Below are positions 13,797 to 26,089 of a DNA stretch of 61,581 nt, in pieces. This DNA is from Basidiobolus meristosporus CBS 931.73. Taxonomy: Eukaryota > Basidiobolomycota > Basidiobolomycetes > Basidiobolales > Basidiobolaceae. Position 1 is the first letter of the stretch. Each line of letters starts with the position of its first letter. The position numbers and the translations under genes were made by a program. Where the stretch lies: positions 1 to 61,581 of the forward strand of contig MCFE01000534.1 of NCBI GenBank assembly GCA_002104905.1, written 5' to 3'. Below the pieces are notes generated by a model that was not told where the DNA came from, did not search any database, and saw nothing but the letters and a program-made list of their open reading frames with translations.

Positions 13797-15545
13797 CATT
13801 AAGGTATATGAAGTGTTATAAACTGGATAGTTACAACACAAATGAGCTGGTTTTCCCTTCCAACTCTAGTCTCCATGAAGCCTTTGCAACAGAATGCGAT
13901 GGAGACAAATAGAAGGGAAATTGGAACTAAAATGAACTTCCACCAGAACAAACATGATCCCATTGAGAAATCCCCAACTTAGATATCATGTTCTATTTAA
14001 CAAGTTCTATAGCATTCCAATGGTATTCTGCTGACCTTTGTCAAATCTTCAGATAGATGGTTGGATTGTGCAAGCAATTACCAAACCACATCCATGGCCC
14101 ACTTCATCTCTCAATACTTTTTCAAAAAACAGTTGTTACTTTGAAGATGGTGCATATATGGCCATAAAAATAGGGAAAGATGAGTGCATTGGTGTTTTAA
14201 ATGATTGAGGAGCGGTTTTATATTACTAGGAGACACTGCTACACATTGTGAATATTACATGTAATCATGCTTGGTAAATTGTTCGAAATCAATGATTCTG
14301 TTGCAACAAACTCCACTACTCTACAACCACTGAAAGGATAAAGAAGTCACCATACACTCCATACACCTTTCCGTGACTTTCCATAATACACTGCTACCAT
14401 TAGCTTAACAGAGCTTTACAAAACGTACCAGTACATTGCTCGTACGTACCAAAACTAGAGGTGGCAACACACAACTTCAAATCAACTATGTCACTCGCAT
14501 GCTCCCCCCCCCCGTTCCTTGCTTCCGTTATTTGATCAGTGTGGAAGAACGCTGCAATTGGTGGGTTTTATGAGCCTCATCGATATTTGTTTACCGAATA
14601 GTACCCCACTGGAGATTGCTGCTGACACTTGGCTTCTGGCAGGTTGGTTTATTGTGAAAGCGCGTCCGATTCTCGCCAATCGATCCGAATTGGTACCGCC
14701 TTAGGTTGGTGCTTCGTATGGGTCGCAATGGATGGAAATCCAGCCATGGACATAGCCTGACCCGACATACGTCATCATTGGCACATGCGAGCTTGGCAGG
14801 TATTATCTGTCCCAATTGCACGGCGAGGCTGGAGAGACTCCAACAAATTGAAACCTGTTATAATCTCCGAAATCCGCCAGGAGTTGAAGCGATGCGTGGT
14901 GTACATGTTTGGGAGCTTCCACCACGATTGCAACTGCCGGCTTCTCTTTGTGCCCATGGAAGTGGTTCACTCGCTGGCAGATGGGCCAAGTAGCGCCGAG
15001 GTTGGCTGACAAGCCAATATGTACGGACCAGCACCCTCAGCCCCGCCAAGGCTGTGTGTGCTGTGTGTAGCCACATACGCGGGAGCCGTACGTGAAGAGG
15101 CCATACAGTAGCCAGAAGTGATGTGGGTTCATCACGATCCTGTGCATCCTGAGATTCCATACTCTGCTCGTAAATTTAACCCTGTATTGCCATATATATA
15201 TCCACATACCAGTGTGATTCATGAACCATTGGGATTGAAACCAGCATAGTCACCATGTGATTCCATTCAGGATGGGTGACTGATGGATAAATCGTGGCAT
15301 AAATAGCAAATCATTTAAAGGAATCGATATAAGTGGAAAAAAATCAAGAAAAAGAATTGACCAATTAATCCACACCGCCCCCAATCAAGCCTGCCGATGC
15401 TCCGTATTAATCAACGCTTGCACCGGAGGAGGTTCCTTGACCTACGCACTTGTTGGTAAGGGCTCTCAGATTGCATGGTTCATTTCCCATTACCCACACT
15501 CAACGCAACCCATTCTTGATAGATCGTACGAATTGTGAACCTGCT
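13797..15545. other. Intergenic, no gene recognised
   Basis: Short overlapping frames on both strands at 14.5-15.2 kb show no domain and no consistent exon chain. A C10 homopolymer lies at 14504-14513. The right end is presumably the promoter region of the 4E-BP gene. Confidence 0.35.
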
Positions 15546-16220
15546 ATGTCTTCTTTAAATACAACCAAGGTCGCTAGCGCTAGGGACATTCCTGCCGTGA
15601 GAAGGGCGGAGCCAGGAACTCCTCTTCCTGCTGATTACAGTACCACTCCCCACGGTACCATTTTCTCTACCACTCCTGGAGGTAGGTTGGCTTTTCTTTA
15701 TTTCCCCTGATGGTCGCGAGGGGGGGGGGAGGCGAATGAACCAGTGCATGCGTCAAGCGACGGTCTTTGTTCACCAACCCGCCCTCCCTTTCAGCTGCAT
15801 ACCCTTGGAGTTTCAAGCAAGTTGCTTACTTGATATACTGTCATTTAGGAACCAAGATCATTTACGATCGCAGCACCCTTCTGCAACTTCGCAATTCACC
15901 CTTGTCTAGAACCCCTCCTACCAACCTCCCTTTTATTCCTGGAGTAACCCGCGCTTCAGTTGGTACTACAGGCACTTCGGCTCCTCACTCGCATTCACAC
16001 CTGCAACACTCCTTCACCCCAGCCTCTTTGCTTGAAACCCAGCAAGAGGAAAGCGATGAGGAAGAGGAAAGCGCTGACGAGGAACACGGTAAGGATGCTC
16101 TACGTGAACCGATTTTCGGAAAACCCGACCTCGCTAACCCTCGAACCCTCTCCCCCCCCCCACACCAACCCTCTAGATAAACACAAGGACGCCGATGTTT
16201 TCGATATGGAGATGGAATAG
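15546..16220 (+). CDS. eIF4E-binding protein (4E-BP), animal-type architecture
   Basis: Translation repressor that would compete with eIF4G for eIF4E and be controlled by TOR phosphorylation. Exons 15546-15681, 15849-16088 and 16177-16220 give 139 aa in frame. Seen directly: an RDIP variant of the animal RAIP motif (residues 13-16); the duplicated TTP sites [16 protein letters not shown] (31-46, equivalent to human T37/T46); the canonical eIF4E-binding motif YDRSTLL (51-57, YxxxxL-phi); RNSPL and RTPP (equivalent to S65 and T70); an acidic Glu-rich stretch; and a C-terminal FDMEME that matches the TOS consensus (human FEMDI). Every regulatory element of the animal family is therefore present and in order. 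Budding yeast instead uses the unrelated Caf20 and Eap1. Intron 2 (16089-16176) has a C-rich polypyrimidine tract with a C-homopolymer just before the acceptor. Cellular role is inferred from family. Confidence 0.93.
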
Positions 16221-18246
16221 GCCTCTTGAGGATACCTTCAATAGTTCTTGAATTTATAGGAATTATCAGCTGCCGAAAGCCGTTTCGAAGTACTCTCTCT
16301 TCCCTTTCCCCTTCTCTGTTCTTACCTTGCTGTATCATTGGCCCCTTCTCCGGGTCGATATTCTCTATAAATTTTTTCCACTATCTGGTATGATCGAATT
16401 GAATGAGTAACGGGGTGGCGCCCATGCGAGATATCTCGTTCATGGAGGGTTTCACGGGGGGAGAGGGCATCGATGGGCTGAGATGATGCCTCTGTGGAGG
16501 CCGTGGGGCTTGGCGAGTGGAAGATTGGTCTTGAATGCGAGACGAGTAGGACCGAATGTGTTCGTGGGTATGGTGAGATTGGATGGGATTTGGGCTTGGC
16601 TACTGCACAATGTAGCCGGGGGGACTGCTGAACGATTTACTTCACGTATCACCATGCAGTGGCCTTTCCCGACCTCGGATGGGCGTAGAGAGGGATGCGA
16701 TGTGTTCCATCTCTCTTTGAATAGAAAGATCCATTGCGATGTTTATCATGGCCTCTGCGTGGACCATGGGAGGAGATGAGAATCTAGAACGGGCCCTATC
16801 GAGAACTCTAGGTCATGTCATCGCTTGATCTTCATGGTCATGTCATATTGGGCCACCGTGATCAAGTTTCGGCTGGATTGTTGTGGATCACCTGTTTATT
16901 TACCAACGTCTGGCCTTGCTGATTGGTAGCTCTCTGGTGCTCTGACCTCAGATCATGTGACGGAGTGGAAAGGGTCGGGAATCTGAAGTTAATTGTGAAG
17001 AGGAGCATGGTGAAGCGATGTGGGAGGTGTGATGGCAGGGCTTGGTAGCTGGATGAGATGTTTAGGCGAGTTCACTGGTGAGATCCATGTGGATGGATCG
17101 ATAGGAGGTTAATGGGATGCAAGCAGCGGATAAGGAGGGGAGTAAGGGGCTCCTTAATGGAAAAGGTTGGCTGGGTGCATGAAAAGGGGTCTATCTGTGC
17201 TCCGCATAGTACACGCGCCACGACTGGTATTCAATGGAATGGAACACAGGTGGGCGGGTACTAAGATGAGGTGTCGTCCCTAATTTTGCACCAAGCTGCA
17301 TCTATTCCGGTGCTAGCCGAGGTTCAAAATCTAGATGGTAACCAAGTCTTTGGGAATACTCCCGTCTGGTCGCCGATCATTCGTATTCCTTGGCAGTGCT
17401 GCCAAGTCTGTTCATATTCGCATGCCCCAAGGGTTCTGTTCCATGCGATGGTGACTCGAGCATTCCACAATAAGCGGCACGATGGGTCATGCTGACCAAG
17501 CCTCAAACAAGGTTCCGAAATGATCGAGCTTTGGTCCAAAACATGGGATGCAGCCCAACCCGCCACTGCACGAACCGTTGCCATTGCCATTGCCATCGCC
17601 ATCGCCATCATTACTCAAACAAGCTTCTACGTCGATATGACGCTCAACTAATACGCTTATGCAAGCAAGCCTGGCCACTCGAAGCGCTGGCAATTTCTCA
17701 CTTGGTGGCCAGGAGAGTGACCACCAAGCACCAGTCGGTGATGACGTCTCCCGGCCTGATCTCACGCAACAACTAGTTTGCCGTGGTGACGGATGAGTCT
17801 AGGGAACATACCCTCCGAGCAATGCTCCTCATGTGTGAGTACAAAACTCCCTTTAATGAGCACAGATGGGATCCGATGTAACTTAGGAGACTAGAACCAA
17901 TTAGTGGATAGTACTATTCAGCCATTTAGTAACATTGATGGGAATCCAAAAGCTGCATTTGGATGGGAAATATAGCCAATGATTCGGATTGAAATATACG
18001 AAAAAACCTAGTGCCTAAGATAATGGACAATGATGAGGATCAGGTGGCGCGAATTCAAGGGGCCTTGGGGAGGTTCGAATGATTGGGTCGTCACTTAGAG
18101 GATTTACAAGTTTCTTATTTTTGTTGCAGTGGATGTCCAGGTAACCGCACTTTGGAAATACGTTTGTTCATGGGTCCGAGCATCTAGCCACTAGCCAGCG
18201 GGATCCATTGTATACATCGGTTAAGTCCTTGGTGCGAGGCTCCAGG
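16221..18246. other. Intergenic with a short hexamer repeat
   Basis: No gene could be supported. A (GCCATT/GCCATC)n tandem stretch of about 30 bp lies near 17578-17610. Any short frames overlapping it are probably repeat-driven. Confidence 0.35.
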
Positions 18247-19171
18247 TTACTTCATCCGCTTCTTGGATTTCCTCTTTTGAGAGATGGTGCGGTCTTTGCT
18301 TGCTGGTGGAGGGGTGCTTTCGGGCGTTGGTGTGATGGAGGGTGCCTCTTGGAATTTCTGTTTGTCCTGGCCGTTGTAGGAATGGCCGTTTAGCTTGGGC
18401 CGCTTCAGCAGGGACTCGATCTTGGCCTCGCCGTCATCCTCGATTTCGTACTCATCCTCGCTGGCCGAGCTAGCAGAGAACCTGACCCGACCTTTGCTCT
18501 TGGAGCCGTGCCTCCTGGAGTCTAGATTCTCCTCACTGGAGTCGGAGTCGAAGGCCGTTGGCTTGATCAGGGATGGCATGTCGGCGGTCGGTACAAGCTC
18601 AGTTGCGTCCAGAGCAGCGGCGGGCCCCAACTTCGCCTTGTACTCCTCCACCTCTCGCAGGTATCGCTCGTTGTCGCGTATGTGTCTAGTAAGGTAAACC
18701 TATGGGAATCGTGAGTTCTCGGCTCGACAAGAGCTGGTGCAGTGAGGATCCATGCTTACTGCCTTATCCTCCTCGATCAAGCTTTTCCAGGCAACCCCTA
18801 GCTCGCGTGAGATTTGTTGGCTCGTGTAATTGGGGAACTTCTGGCGGATGTTATCTCTCTCATCGTTGCAGAACATGATATATGGTGTGAACGGCTTCTT
18901 TGGGGCGTTCGGGTCCTTGGCTGCCTTCTTCGGAAACAGGCTGCCGTCGTTTTCGACTACCTTCTTGTATATCTCGGCGATGCGGGACATGCTGAGAGCC
19001 AACGATGCGTAGCACTCACTTAGCTGATAGGAAGTTGTGAGTGGATCGTGCGGGAATTTCTGAAAGATCACCAATAGCCTCGCTAGAGAAATGGCTTACC
19101 TGGGCTGCATCTGCTACGCTGAGCTGCGCGGGTATGTTTGCTCCGGGTGTGGTCTTCTTGGGCCTTGTCAT
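18247..19171 (-). CDS. HMG-box protein
   Basis: Chromatin-associated HMG-box protein, 274 aa, from exons 19171-19100, 19059-18760 and 18699-18247 (GT-AG, frame kept). The N-terminus MTRPKKTTPG is followed by a helical region. A single HMG box begins at KDPNAPKKPFTPYIMF and runs through NYTSQQISRELGVAWKSL into the third exon (RHIRDNERYLREVEEYKAK); the box is split by intron 2. The tail is Ser/Asp/Glu-rich and ends in a basic cluster, SQKRKSKKRMK, a likely nuclear localisation signal. KDPNAPKKP is the typical HMGB/Nhp6 lead-in, but the protein is longer than Nhp6; an Nhp10-like role in a remodelling complex is possible but unproven. Confidence 0.88.
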
Positions 19172-20857
19172 CAAGGGGCTGGGCAGAGGGATGGGGATTT
19201 CCTTGACAGAGGACGGGAAGAGGCTGAAGGTGTATGGGGGATCGGGAGGGGAGAGAGATGGAATAGAGATTCAGTGATGCTCCCACAGGTACCAGGAAGC
19301 CTTTTTGTGCTTGAGAATTGATGGGGATCGCAAGAAGGGGGTATGCGATGGGCGGGTTTGCCGAGGGTTACGCTACTATCGAATCGATTGGCTAGGAAGT
19401 AGATAAGGGGAGTTCGGCAGTGGGCGTGGCCAGGAAAGGAGGGTACTTTGTACTAGGACAAGACTCAGGGCGCGAACCTCAAACCTAGGTCCCAGAATAC
19501 TCTCCAGGGCATTGATTGTGCTGAAATCCGGGGGTGGCAGTGTGGACGGCTCGTGGCGGGAGTGGCTACGGCGGAATGCTCAAGATTCGCTTGATGATAG
19601 GTGTTGTAGCCGCTGCGAGGGTAGTCCGGCCCTTGTTTCAGAATCACTGGGTGTCACTGAAAGTGCCCATCAGTTGGTGCAGGCGAGGAAGAATATACCG
19701 CCGCATCGATCCCATGCCGGGGCTCTGGACTACGCTCAGAGAACCGCCGCTATACGTCGCATAAACAGGCTGTCTGTATCCCCAGCCCACTCCAATCAGA
19801 ATTCCCCGAGATCTCAGCAATTTGGCGCGGCTGCAAGAATCATTACCACTCATCAATCTAGCACTGATCCATCTAATCTGCGGGCCTTGACGCGAGCCCG
19901 TAAAACTCGCCATTAGTTATGCACCTCATACTTTCACCGCAAGGATTGTCAGCCTAATATTGGGTCACTCTGTGGCCTTCAAATAAATCCTGCCATATAG
20001 CCGTGTTTTTCCCCACTCCATTGCCAGAATCGGATCGGAGGAGGCCATTCTGCCCAGCAGGTAGCACATAGGCCACTGCTAGTCTTCAAGGCGGAGTCTT
20101 GGATGATGCTGAGTGATGTTTGTTGAAGCGCGGGCAGCCCCACCGCACACAGACTCAAAGTGCTATGTAAAATACCACGCCAGGTGAGCAAGGTCGGTCA
20201 TGCCAACACGTCTCCCGAGTTGTCTGCCCTGTGCTATTGCGCTCAAGCGACGTCCGGTACAGCGCTTGTATTGCAGCTTGGCCGTGGCTGCACCTTTCGG
20301 TCCCTGGCTTTCAGCACAAAGGGATCTTTGGGTAATGTTGGGGCCATGGGCAAGAACAGTCCGCTGAGGAATACTCTAACGCCGTACTTTAGGGCACTTG
20401 GCTCGTTCTCTAGACCTGCTCTTGCAACCCTAAAACTCAGATTGCATTGCACCAGAGGCAGGTGATAAATTGGATCCTCAGAGTATCACGCAGGGCGGAT
20501 TGGTCTGGTTGGTTTACATGGGAACCAGGAGGCAGAGTTATTTGAGGCAGGCCAGTAATTTCAATTGATTCGAATGCTTGGTGCATCTGATCCTAGATTC
20601 TCGAACAATGATGGCCTTGCATTATGACACGTGTCATGCTGGAACAAGTGACTGTGAAATCCAGTATTGGTACACCTACTGATACATCACAGCCGAATTT
20701 CGATCAGGTTCCATTGAGTCGATTCCTCGATTTTGTTCCCCATCCGTCCTTGTCACTCCAACTGCATAATCTCTGCTTTACCTCACTGACTTTTCGCTCT
20801 CATTCCACCGCAAATACCCTCTAAACCTAAGAAATCCCCTCTATTGAACCGAATATT
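19172..20857. other. Intergenic or unannotatable stretch
   Basis: Several moderately long frames exist, for example plus-strand residues ending near 19916 with SVSPAHSNQNSPRSQ, and minus-strand 20243-20452. I could not join them into a gene with credible splice sites or recognise a domain. A real, poorly conserved gene here is possible. Confidence 0.3.
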
Positions 20858-21377
20858 ATGTGTAGTCTAGGCACTTCCATTGGCGGCAACGCAAATTCTG
20901 GCCCTATCATATTGGATTTGCCTTCAACTGTTCGCAGAGAGAGCGATCTTTATCTTAACTCTAGCTTGACGAACTATCACGATAATCAGACAACAGGTCT
21001 TTTGCTTGCATCTTGGCCGAAATTCTCGCCCAGTCACTAACCTCTCGCCTAGATTCGACCTCCAAGCTGAAAGCGGTCACGGCCCAAGCTTCCAGAAGTC
21101 CGGGATCATCAAATTCTGATGCATCAAATACCATGGAATCCCCCACACGGTAGTTTCCTTGCGCTCCCTACGACACGCAAACCTCCCATCATTAACCTAC
21201 TTTCCCTTTGCTAGGTCTGCAGAGACAATCGAGTATCCAACTCTTGATCTATCCACAACTACGGAGTATGTTAGCGATGAAAAAATAGCCACCGACTCTG
21301 AGCTGTCTTACTTGCTTACAGAAATGAGCGTGGACACTTCTGAGCAAACAAAAACTTATATGCCGTACATAGCCTAA
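20858..21377 (+). CDS. Hypothetical Ser/Thr-rich protein, three exons
   Basis: I do not recognise this protein. The model is 20858-20996, 21053-21149 and 21215-21377, giving 132 aa. The 56-bp first intron has a CACTAAC branch-like sequence and a CCTAG acceptor; the 65-bp second intron ends in GCTAG. Phases match at both junctions and no in-frame stop appears, which is good evidence of a real gene. The product is hydrophilic and Ser/Thr/Asn-rich, with several SP sites (ASRSPGSSN, TMESPTR) and an acidic C-terminal third (SDEKIATDSELSYLLTEMS). There is no signal peptide, membrane segment or known domain. It is convergent with ALG10 on the minus strand. Confidence 0.6.
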
Positions 21378-21663
21378 TCTTCCCAGGAACATCAGCACTT
21401 TGCTCCCCAATCTGCAGCACACATCACGCCAGATTGCACCTCATTTTCTAACTGCCTTTCTTTAATCTACACTTCGTCCTGAGTTTTATCCTCTCCCGCT
21501 AGACATGAGCTCCATTTTGCTGTACGTCGCCACAGGAACCAGTCGGAACAACTTCTTTATTCCCTTCTGCCCAATTTATTGCCATATATCCATGGGGAGA
21601 AAACGATTCTTTCGGAAGGAATTGGCTTGTGGAGTTTGAAATAAAACTGGCTTTGACTTGGCT

Positions 21664-23518
21664 CTACCACATAAATCTTTGCAGCTCCTCTACATTAGGC
21701 CAGGTGAAGGGTCGATACAGAAACATGTAGAACGTCAGGGAATTCACAACAACATAGATCGTCAGCTCTAAGAGCAAACGGGTGATGGGCTCACGCTTGG
21801 GTGAAGCGTGAATCCGGATCATGAGGAATGGGAGAATGAAATATCTAAACTCCAACAGTGGAGACGGTACTAGAGCCAATGAGATCGAAACGACGTACAG
21901 TAGGCACCAGTAGACTGGCAACTCCTGAAATGTCTGCCATAATAGCTGGCTTGCCAACAGATAAACTGGAGACAACAGGTATCTGACTGCGCCATGGAAT
22001 CTATAGATCTTCTTCCATACGTAGAAGCTGTAGTGTCTGTTGTCGCTCAGTAGAAATGGGTGCTCGAACCTACGGATGTGAAGCATCGGTAAGTGGGATC
22101 GTGGGCAAGCCCGGGGGGAGACTTACGTGAACTTGTAGATGGCATAATTCATGCCAACTAGAGCCAAAAATAGCTTCGAGACTCTACTGGGGCTGAGTAA
22201 GCAAGTTTAGTAAGACGTGTGGAGGGATCTTTGTGCCGGGGTACGAACCTAAGCGTCCCGAGACTGTGAAGGATTTGCCTGGCATTACCGATGGTGATCA
22301 GGTATGGCGCCAGAAACACAGACGTAAAGGAGACGAAGTAGAAGAGTTGCGGGAAATGTAGGCCAGCAATGTGGTTAGACTTGTCTCCTGCAGGAGGTGA
22401 GGGTTGAGGTTACGGCCGAATGCAAACAAATGGTTGGTTATCCATCTACTGACCAAGCACGATCCCTCCATTCCATTTCAAAAACCCGATGAACAGAAGG
22501 ATATTGATGAGGTAAGGGGCCCCCGCCGCAAAAACTCGTTTCCAGTTTCTCAGGGCGTCGCGAATGGCTTCTCCGATCAGCTGGATCAATTGGCCTGAAG
22601 CGCGGAGTGATCCGACAAAAGCGTTTAGTGTGTTTGACCAATGACGCATGATGGGAATTGGCCATCTTACTGCTGTGTTTGAATTGAGATAATCGCAGCC
22701 CTATGGAGGGGTTGCTACGGCTGGCCGAAACCTCCATCAACTCTGTGCAGACTACATTGCCAAGAATGAAGCAGATCCAAATAATGTTTGTTTGACGAAA
22801 CCAAATGGATATAAACGAGGTCTAAACAAACGACGCGTAAGTACATCTGCAGTTCGGATCTTGGGGATATGGCCGAATAGAACCTGGGCAGCCAAGTAGT
22901 TCCGCTTCTTCAGTGACAGCAGGTAGCTCAAGAGCACAAAGAAAGTTGATCCCGTGTCGGTATAATACATAAAATTATAGAAGAACCCAACCGGGAAGAA
23001 GCTTATTACAAATGCAGTCGCTACATTCCTCGTGGTGGACTGTTGGGGGCGGATATGTTGAAGGAGGCCGATGAGGACCAGGTACACCCCCAAACCAAGG
23101 AGGCAATTTGTAGCTCGAAGAATATTGGTAGAACAAGAAAGCTTTGATCCGGTAAAGTTGAGTAAATTGAGGCCACTAATCAGAGCATTGGAGACCAGAT
23201 AACTACAGAACGAAGAAAGGACGGTTAATTCTCAGGTGAAAGGACGCAAGCAAGAGTCATCTTTACAGCCCGGGCGGCGTTGTTATCTTCGGATCCCAGG
23301 TTTGATAGTCTCCGCTGCAATACACCTGAGCTTGAGGTACATGGAAAATCTCATCCTTTAATAAAGCGGTCAAGATCTGGTAACAAACAGAAGCCAGATG
23401 CGGGAAGTACCATGTAAGGCTGGGGAACGACGGTGTCGACTACTCGTAATAGGTATCCATAAACTGATACGAGGCCGGCAAGGCTAGTCAGTGCTAAGGA
23501 CATGGCTGCTGCTGCCAT
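21664..23518 (-). CDS. ALG10: ALG10/DIE2 alpha-1,2-glucosyltransferase
   Basis: ER membrane enzyme that adds the last (third) glucose to the dolichol-linked Glc2Man9GlcNAc2 oligosaccharide, using dolichyl-phosphate glucose, before N-glycan transfer. At least eight exons: 23518-23411, 23355-23267, 23202-22884, 22821-22671, 22594-22454, then about 22397-22249, 22190-22130 and the last from about 22068 to the stop at 21664. Family signatures seen are DEIFHVPQAQVYC and WDPKITTPPGLY near the N-terminus, FRQTNIIWICFILGN in the middle, FLKWNGGIVLGDKSNHIAG, the HPFLLSDNRHYSFYVWKK block, LEFRYFILPFLMIRIH and the terminal FYMFLYRPFTWPN...LQRFMW. Many hydrophobic segments are present. About 470 aa, normal for the family. 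The two exons near 22.1-22.3 kb were placed by frame and splice consensus and could be off by a few bases. Confidence 0.93.
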
Positions 23519-24095
23519 TTGAAAATACACTGCAGTGACTTAACCAAAACCTTAGATATACACGCTTTGTGATATGATTTTTAAACCAACGCTGACTCTG
23601 ATCTGATTAATGAGTATTGATCAACATCCGAAATACCAAGCGGCTTGATGCCATATATGTAAATACGATCCTATGCGATCTGCCAACGCAACAAGTATCT
23701 CGCCGCTTGCTTGGGTGTGAAAGACTGGCACATGCAGTAGCTCCATACATGCGGACTGGATTTCAGGCCCAGCAGCTCCGTGCTGGAATATTCCTATCCG
23801 ATTGGATGGATGGCATTGCCCACCTTCACTCCCGTGTTCAATGACCTCTAGTCTGACGATACAGGCCTTCCCCTACATTAGGCATACAGCCACTCTCGCT
23901 GTCACGAAGCCGTGAATATTGCCATCGGAATGTCCCCAGGTTTCTTCAGAAACGAAACCAGCCACAGGTGTGTTCGCGCATTTATTTTGTATGATATCAT
24001 AGTTGTATTCTAAATTTCGCTCGAGATCCCCATGAATCCAAGTGAGGACCGATCGTTGAGCGAGCTTGATCGTTTCTTACGGCTAGCGGTAGCCA
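23519..24095. other. Intergenic between ALG10 and AP-1 sigma
   Basis: No gene or repeat is recognised. It contains the ALG10 promoter side and the 3' flank of the next minus-strand gene. Confidence 0.4.
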
Positions 24096-24990
24096 TCAGG
24101 AGGTCAAACTCTCCATGAACTCATTCCTATGGGATTCGTTGGATCAGATTCAACGGTTGGCGCGGGTGCATTGAGACAGTTGCAAGCTACATACTTGAGG
24201 TCAATCCATTTCTTTTCCAGTTTCTCATTTTCGGCATCTTCCATGCTGTCCTGTTCCCCAATAATACGTAGTACCGATTTCTTACTGGATTCCTGCAGTT
24301 CACCGACAACGAGTAGTTCATCCAGAATAAAATAGGCCTGTAAGCAAGGAATGAGCTCAGATATCCTCGGGTCGTCAACAGCAAAAATCCCCCAACGTAC
24401 CTTGTTGAAGTTGAAAATCAGATCCAGTTCACACACCTAGTAAACGAGCCAAACGAGAGCAGCTTAGATAGTGAGCCAGACATACATATATTATGGAGAA
24501 TACCGACGTTTCCAAAGTATTTATCAAGGATTTCCACGTAACGATGAATGATCTCGAGAGTAATAAGCTCGTTATCATCTTGGTTAATTCCAGCAACAAA
24601 GAACAAGCTGGCATATCTGCACATAGGGCTTTCTGTTAAGCACGACACAACGTGGGATACACCCGGTTCGGGATAAATACCTTCTGTATACGACCTTAGT
24701 ATCTATTAAACACAGATGCAGCGATTAGTGAGCCATTTCGCAGGGAGGTTCCAGACGGCCATAGCCTCACCTTTATATTCAAGAAAATTGCACATTTTTG
24801 CTTTTCTAGCAAGTACCATCTGTGACACATCTTTGACGATCTTGGCCTTTTCCTTTTGTGAGAGTGTGACGAACCATTTTGTTAGGCGAACCTTTCCTTG
24901 ACGGCTGACAAGAAGCATATAGTTGATCTACATTCCAAAGACGTTAAACTTGAAGGCACGTTACAGGAATAAGCGAGAACCCACCCCCAT
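24096..24990 (-). CDS. AP-1 adaptor complex sigma subunit
   Basis: Small subunit of the AP-1 clathrin adaptor, acting in trans-Golgi/endosome sorting. Conserved blocks in order: [99 protein letters not shown] and [15 protein letters not shown]. These match AP-1 sigma rather than AP-2 or AP-3 sigma. It has at least five small introns. The last exon gives a short tail ending MESLTS. The start is uncertain: the best model takes ATG at 24990 in a tiny first exon giving MG before INYML. An internal Met two residues after NY is a fallback. Confidence 0.88.
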
Positions 24991-26089
24991 GATAGATGCT
25001 TTGGTGGTAAGAAGTAAATCAAACACAAGGCTGTTTCGCGTAACTATCAAAATGCCGCCAAATTTTGAAAGCTCTCTGATTCTAGGGCTCTGTTTTGGAT
25101 GAAATTGAATTGCTCCACCTGGCCAATAAGCTGCCCAAACTCGAGGCATCTGAGTGCATTATTTTCGGGAGCTACTGCTACTATTTCCGTCCACGCTGGG
25201 TGAGATTGGATTGTGGAGCTCAGATGACTGCACTCCATAGTAGTCTTGAGTAAGCAACCCAGCTCCATCAGCGGGTCTCCATGAAGCACAACATGAGGCC
25301 AATACCAGACGCCACCAGGCCACCAATCAGATCCAAGCAGACGTACAGCAATCCAAGGTGAATATGAAGGAGACTTCAGATCCAGTCGATAATGGACAGC
25401 AATTCAGCGGATTCCGATAGGGATGCACCTCAGGAGTTCACTGAGCCTGCATAAACGAAATGGCCACCATTTCGAGAACAGACCATCTATGAAAAGATAT
25501 ATTGCTTCAAAGATCAGGAAGTCCAGAAAGCCCATTAGGATTTATACAGATGTAGGAGGTCAGAAACGTGTGACGGCTGGACAGAGATGTGTCAAGTAGG
25601 GATGAGCAATGCGCCTGACCAAGCCATCGTAGCCCTCCTACGACCAGAGCCCCACGCCAAGGTACCTTCAAGGCGACCTCAAGTTCGGAAAAGTGGGAAC
25701 AATCGACTTGTTGCTGGCCGCACACCATCGCTGATCGGAGACTAGACTACGTGCACAATTCCAAATCCTTCCTGCTGCGTTAGCCACACTAAGATGGAGA
25801 CATGCAGTGGTCTAAGTACTGGAGAGTCGTTGCTTCGCTAGCATGTACGAGGATGCATCTTCATGCAAGTTGAAGTCGCCACCTCAAATGTAACCCGCCC
25901 TCCCTTGGATGGTTGGGAAAGATATTAAATTCCGGATCAGTATGGAATTAAGCGATCATGAATATACTCTTGTGAACTCTGCTTCCACGCTTGTACTTCG
26001 CACCACATCCTTTTGTAAACCTTCGAAGATCAGTTGACGGCTTTGCTGCTAACATACATCCTTCTCTCGCACTCCCCGGCTATTCACAA
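24991..26089. other. Intergenic, no gene recognised
   Basis: Two minus-strand frames (about 25047-25289 and 25507-25728) lack domains and cannot be linked convincingly. The right part is the presumed promoter of the seven-TM gene. Confidence 0.35.

Noticed and set aside
14519-15222. Cluster of overlapping short frames as genes
   Set aside because: Six overlapping frames on both strands with no domain; typical of GC-richer non-coding DNA.
17489-17776. His-rich protein encoded over the GCCATT repeat
   Set aside because: The His run comes from the hexamer microsatellite; no flanking coding signal.
19644-20465. One or more genes in the 19.6-20.5 kb frames
   Set aside because: Frames on both strands are of similar length and composition, without domains or a consistent exon chain; undecided.
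25991-26089. Longer N-terminus for the first seven-TM protein
   Set aside because: The upstream frame begins at TTG; the first ATG is at 26090.
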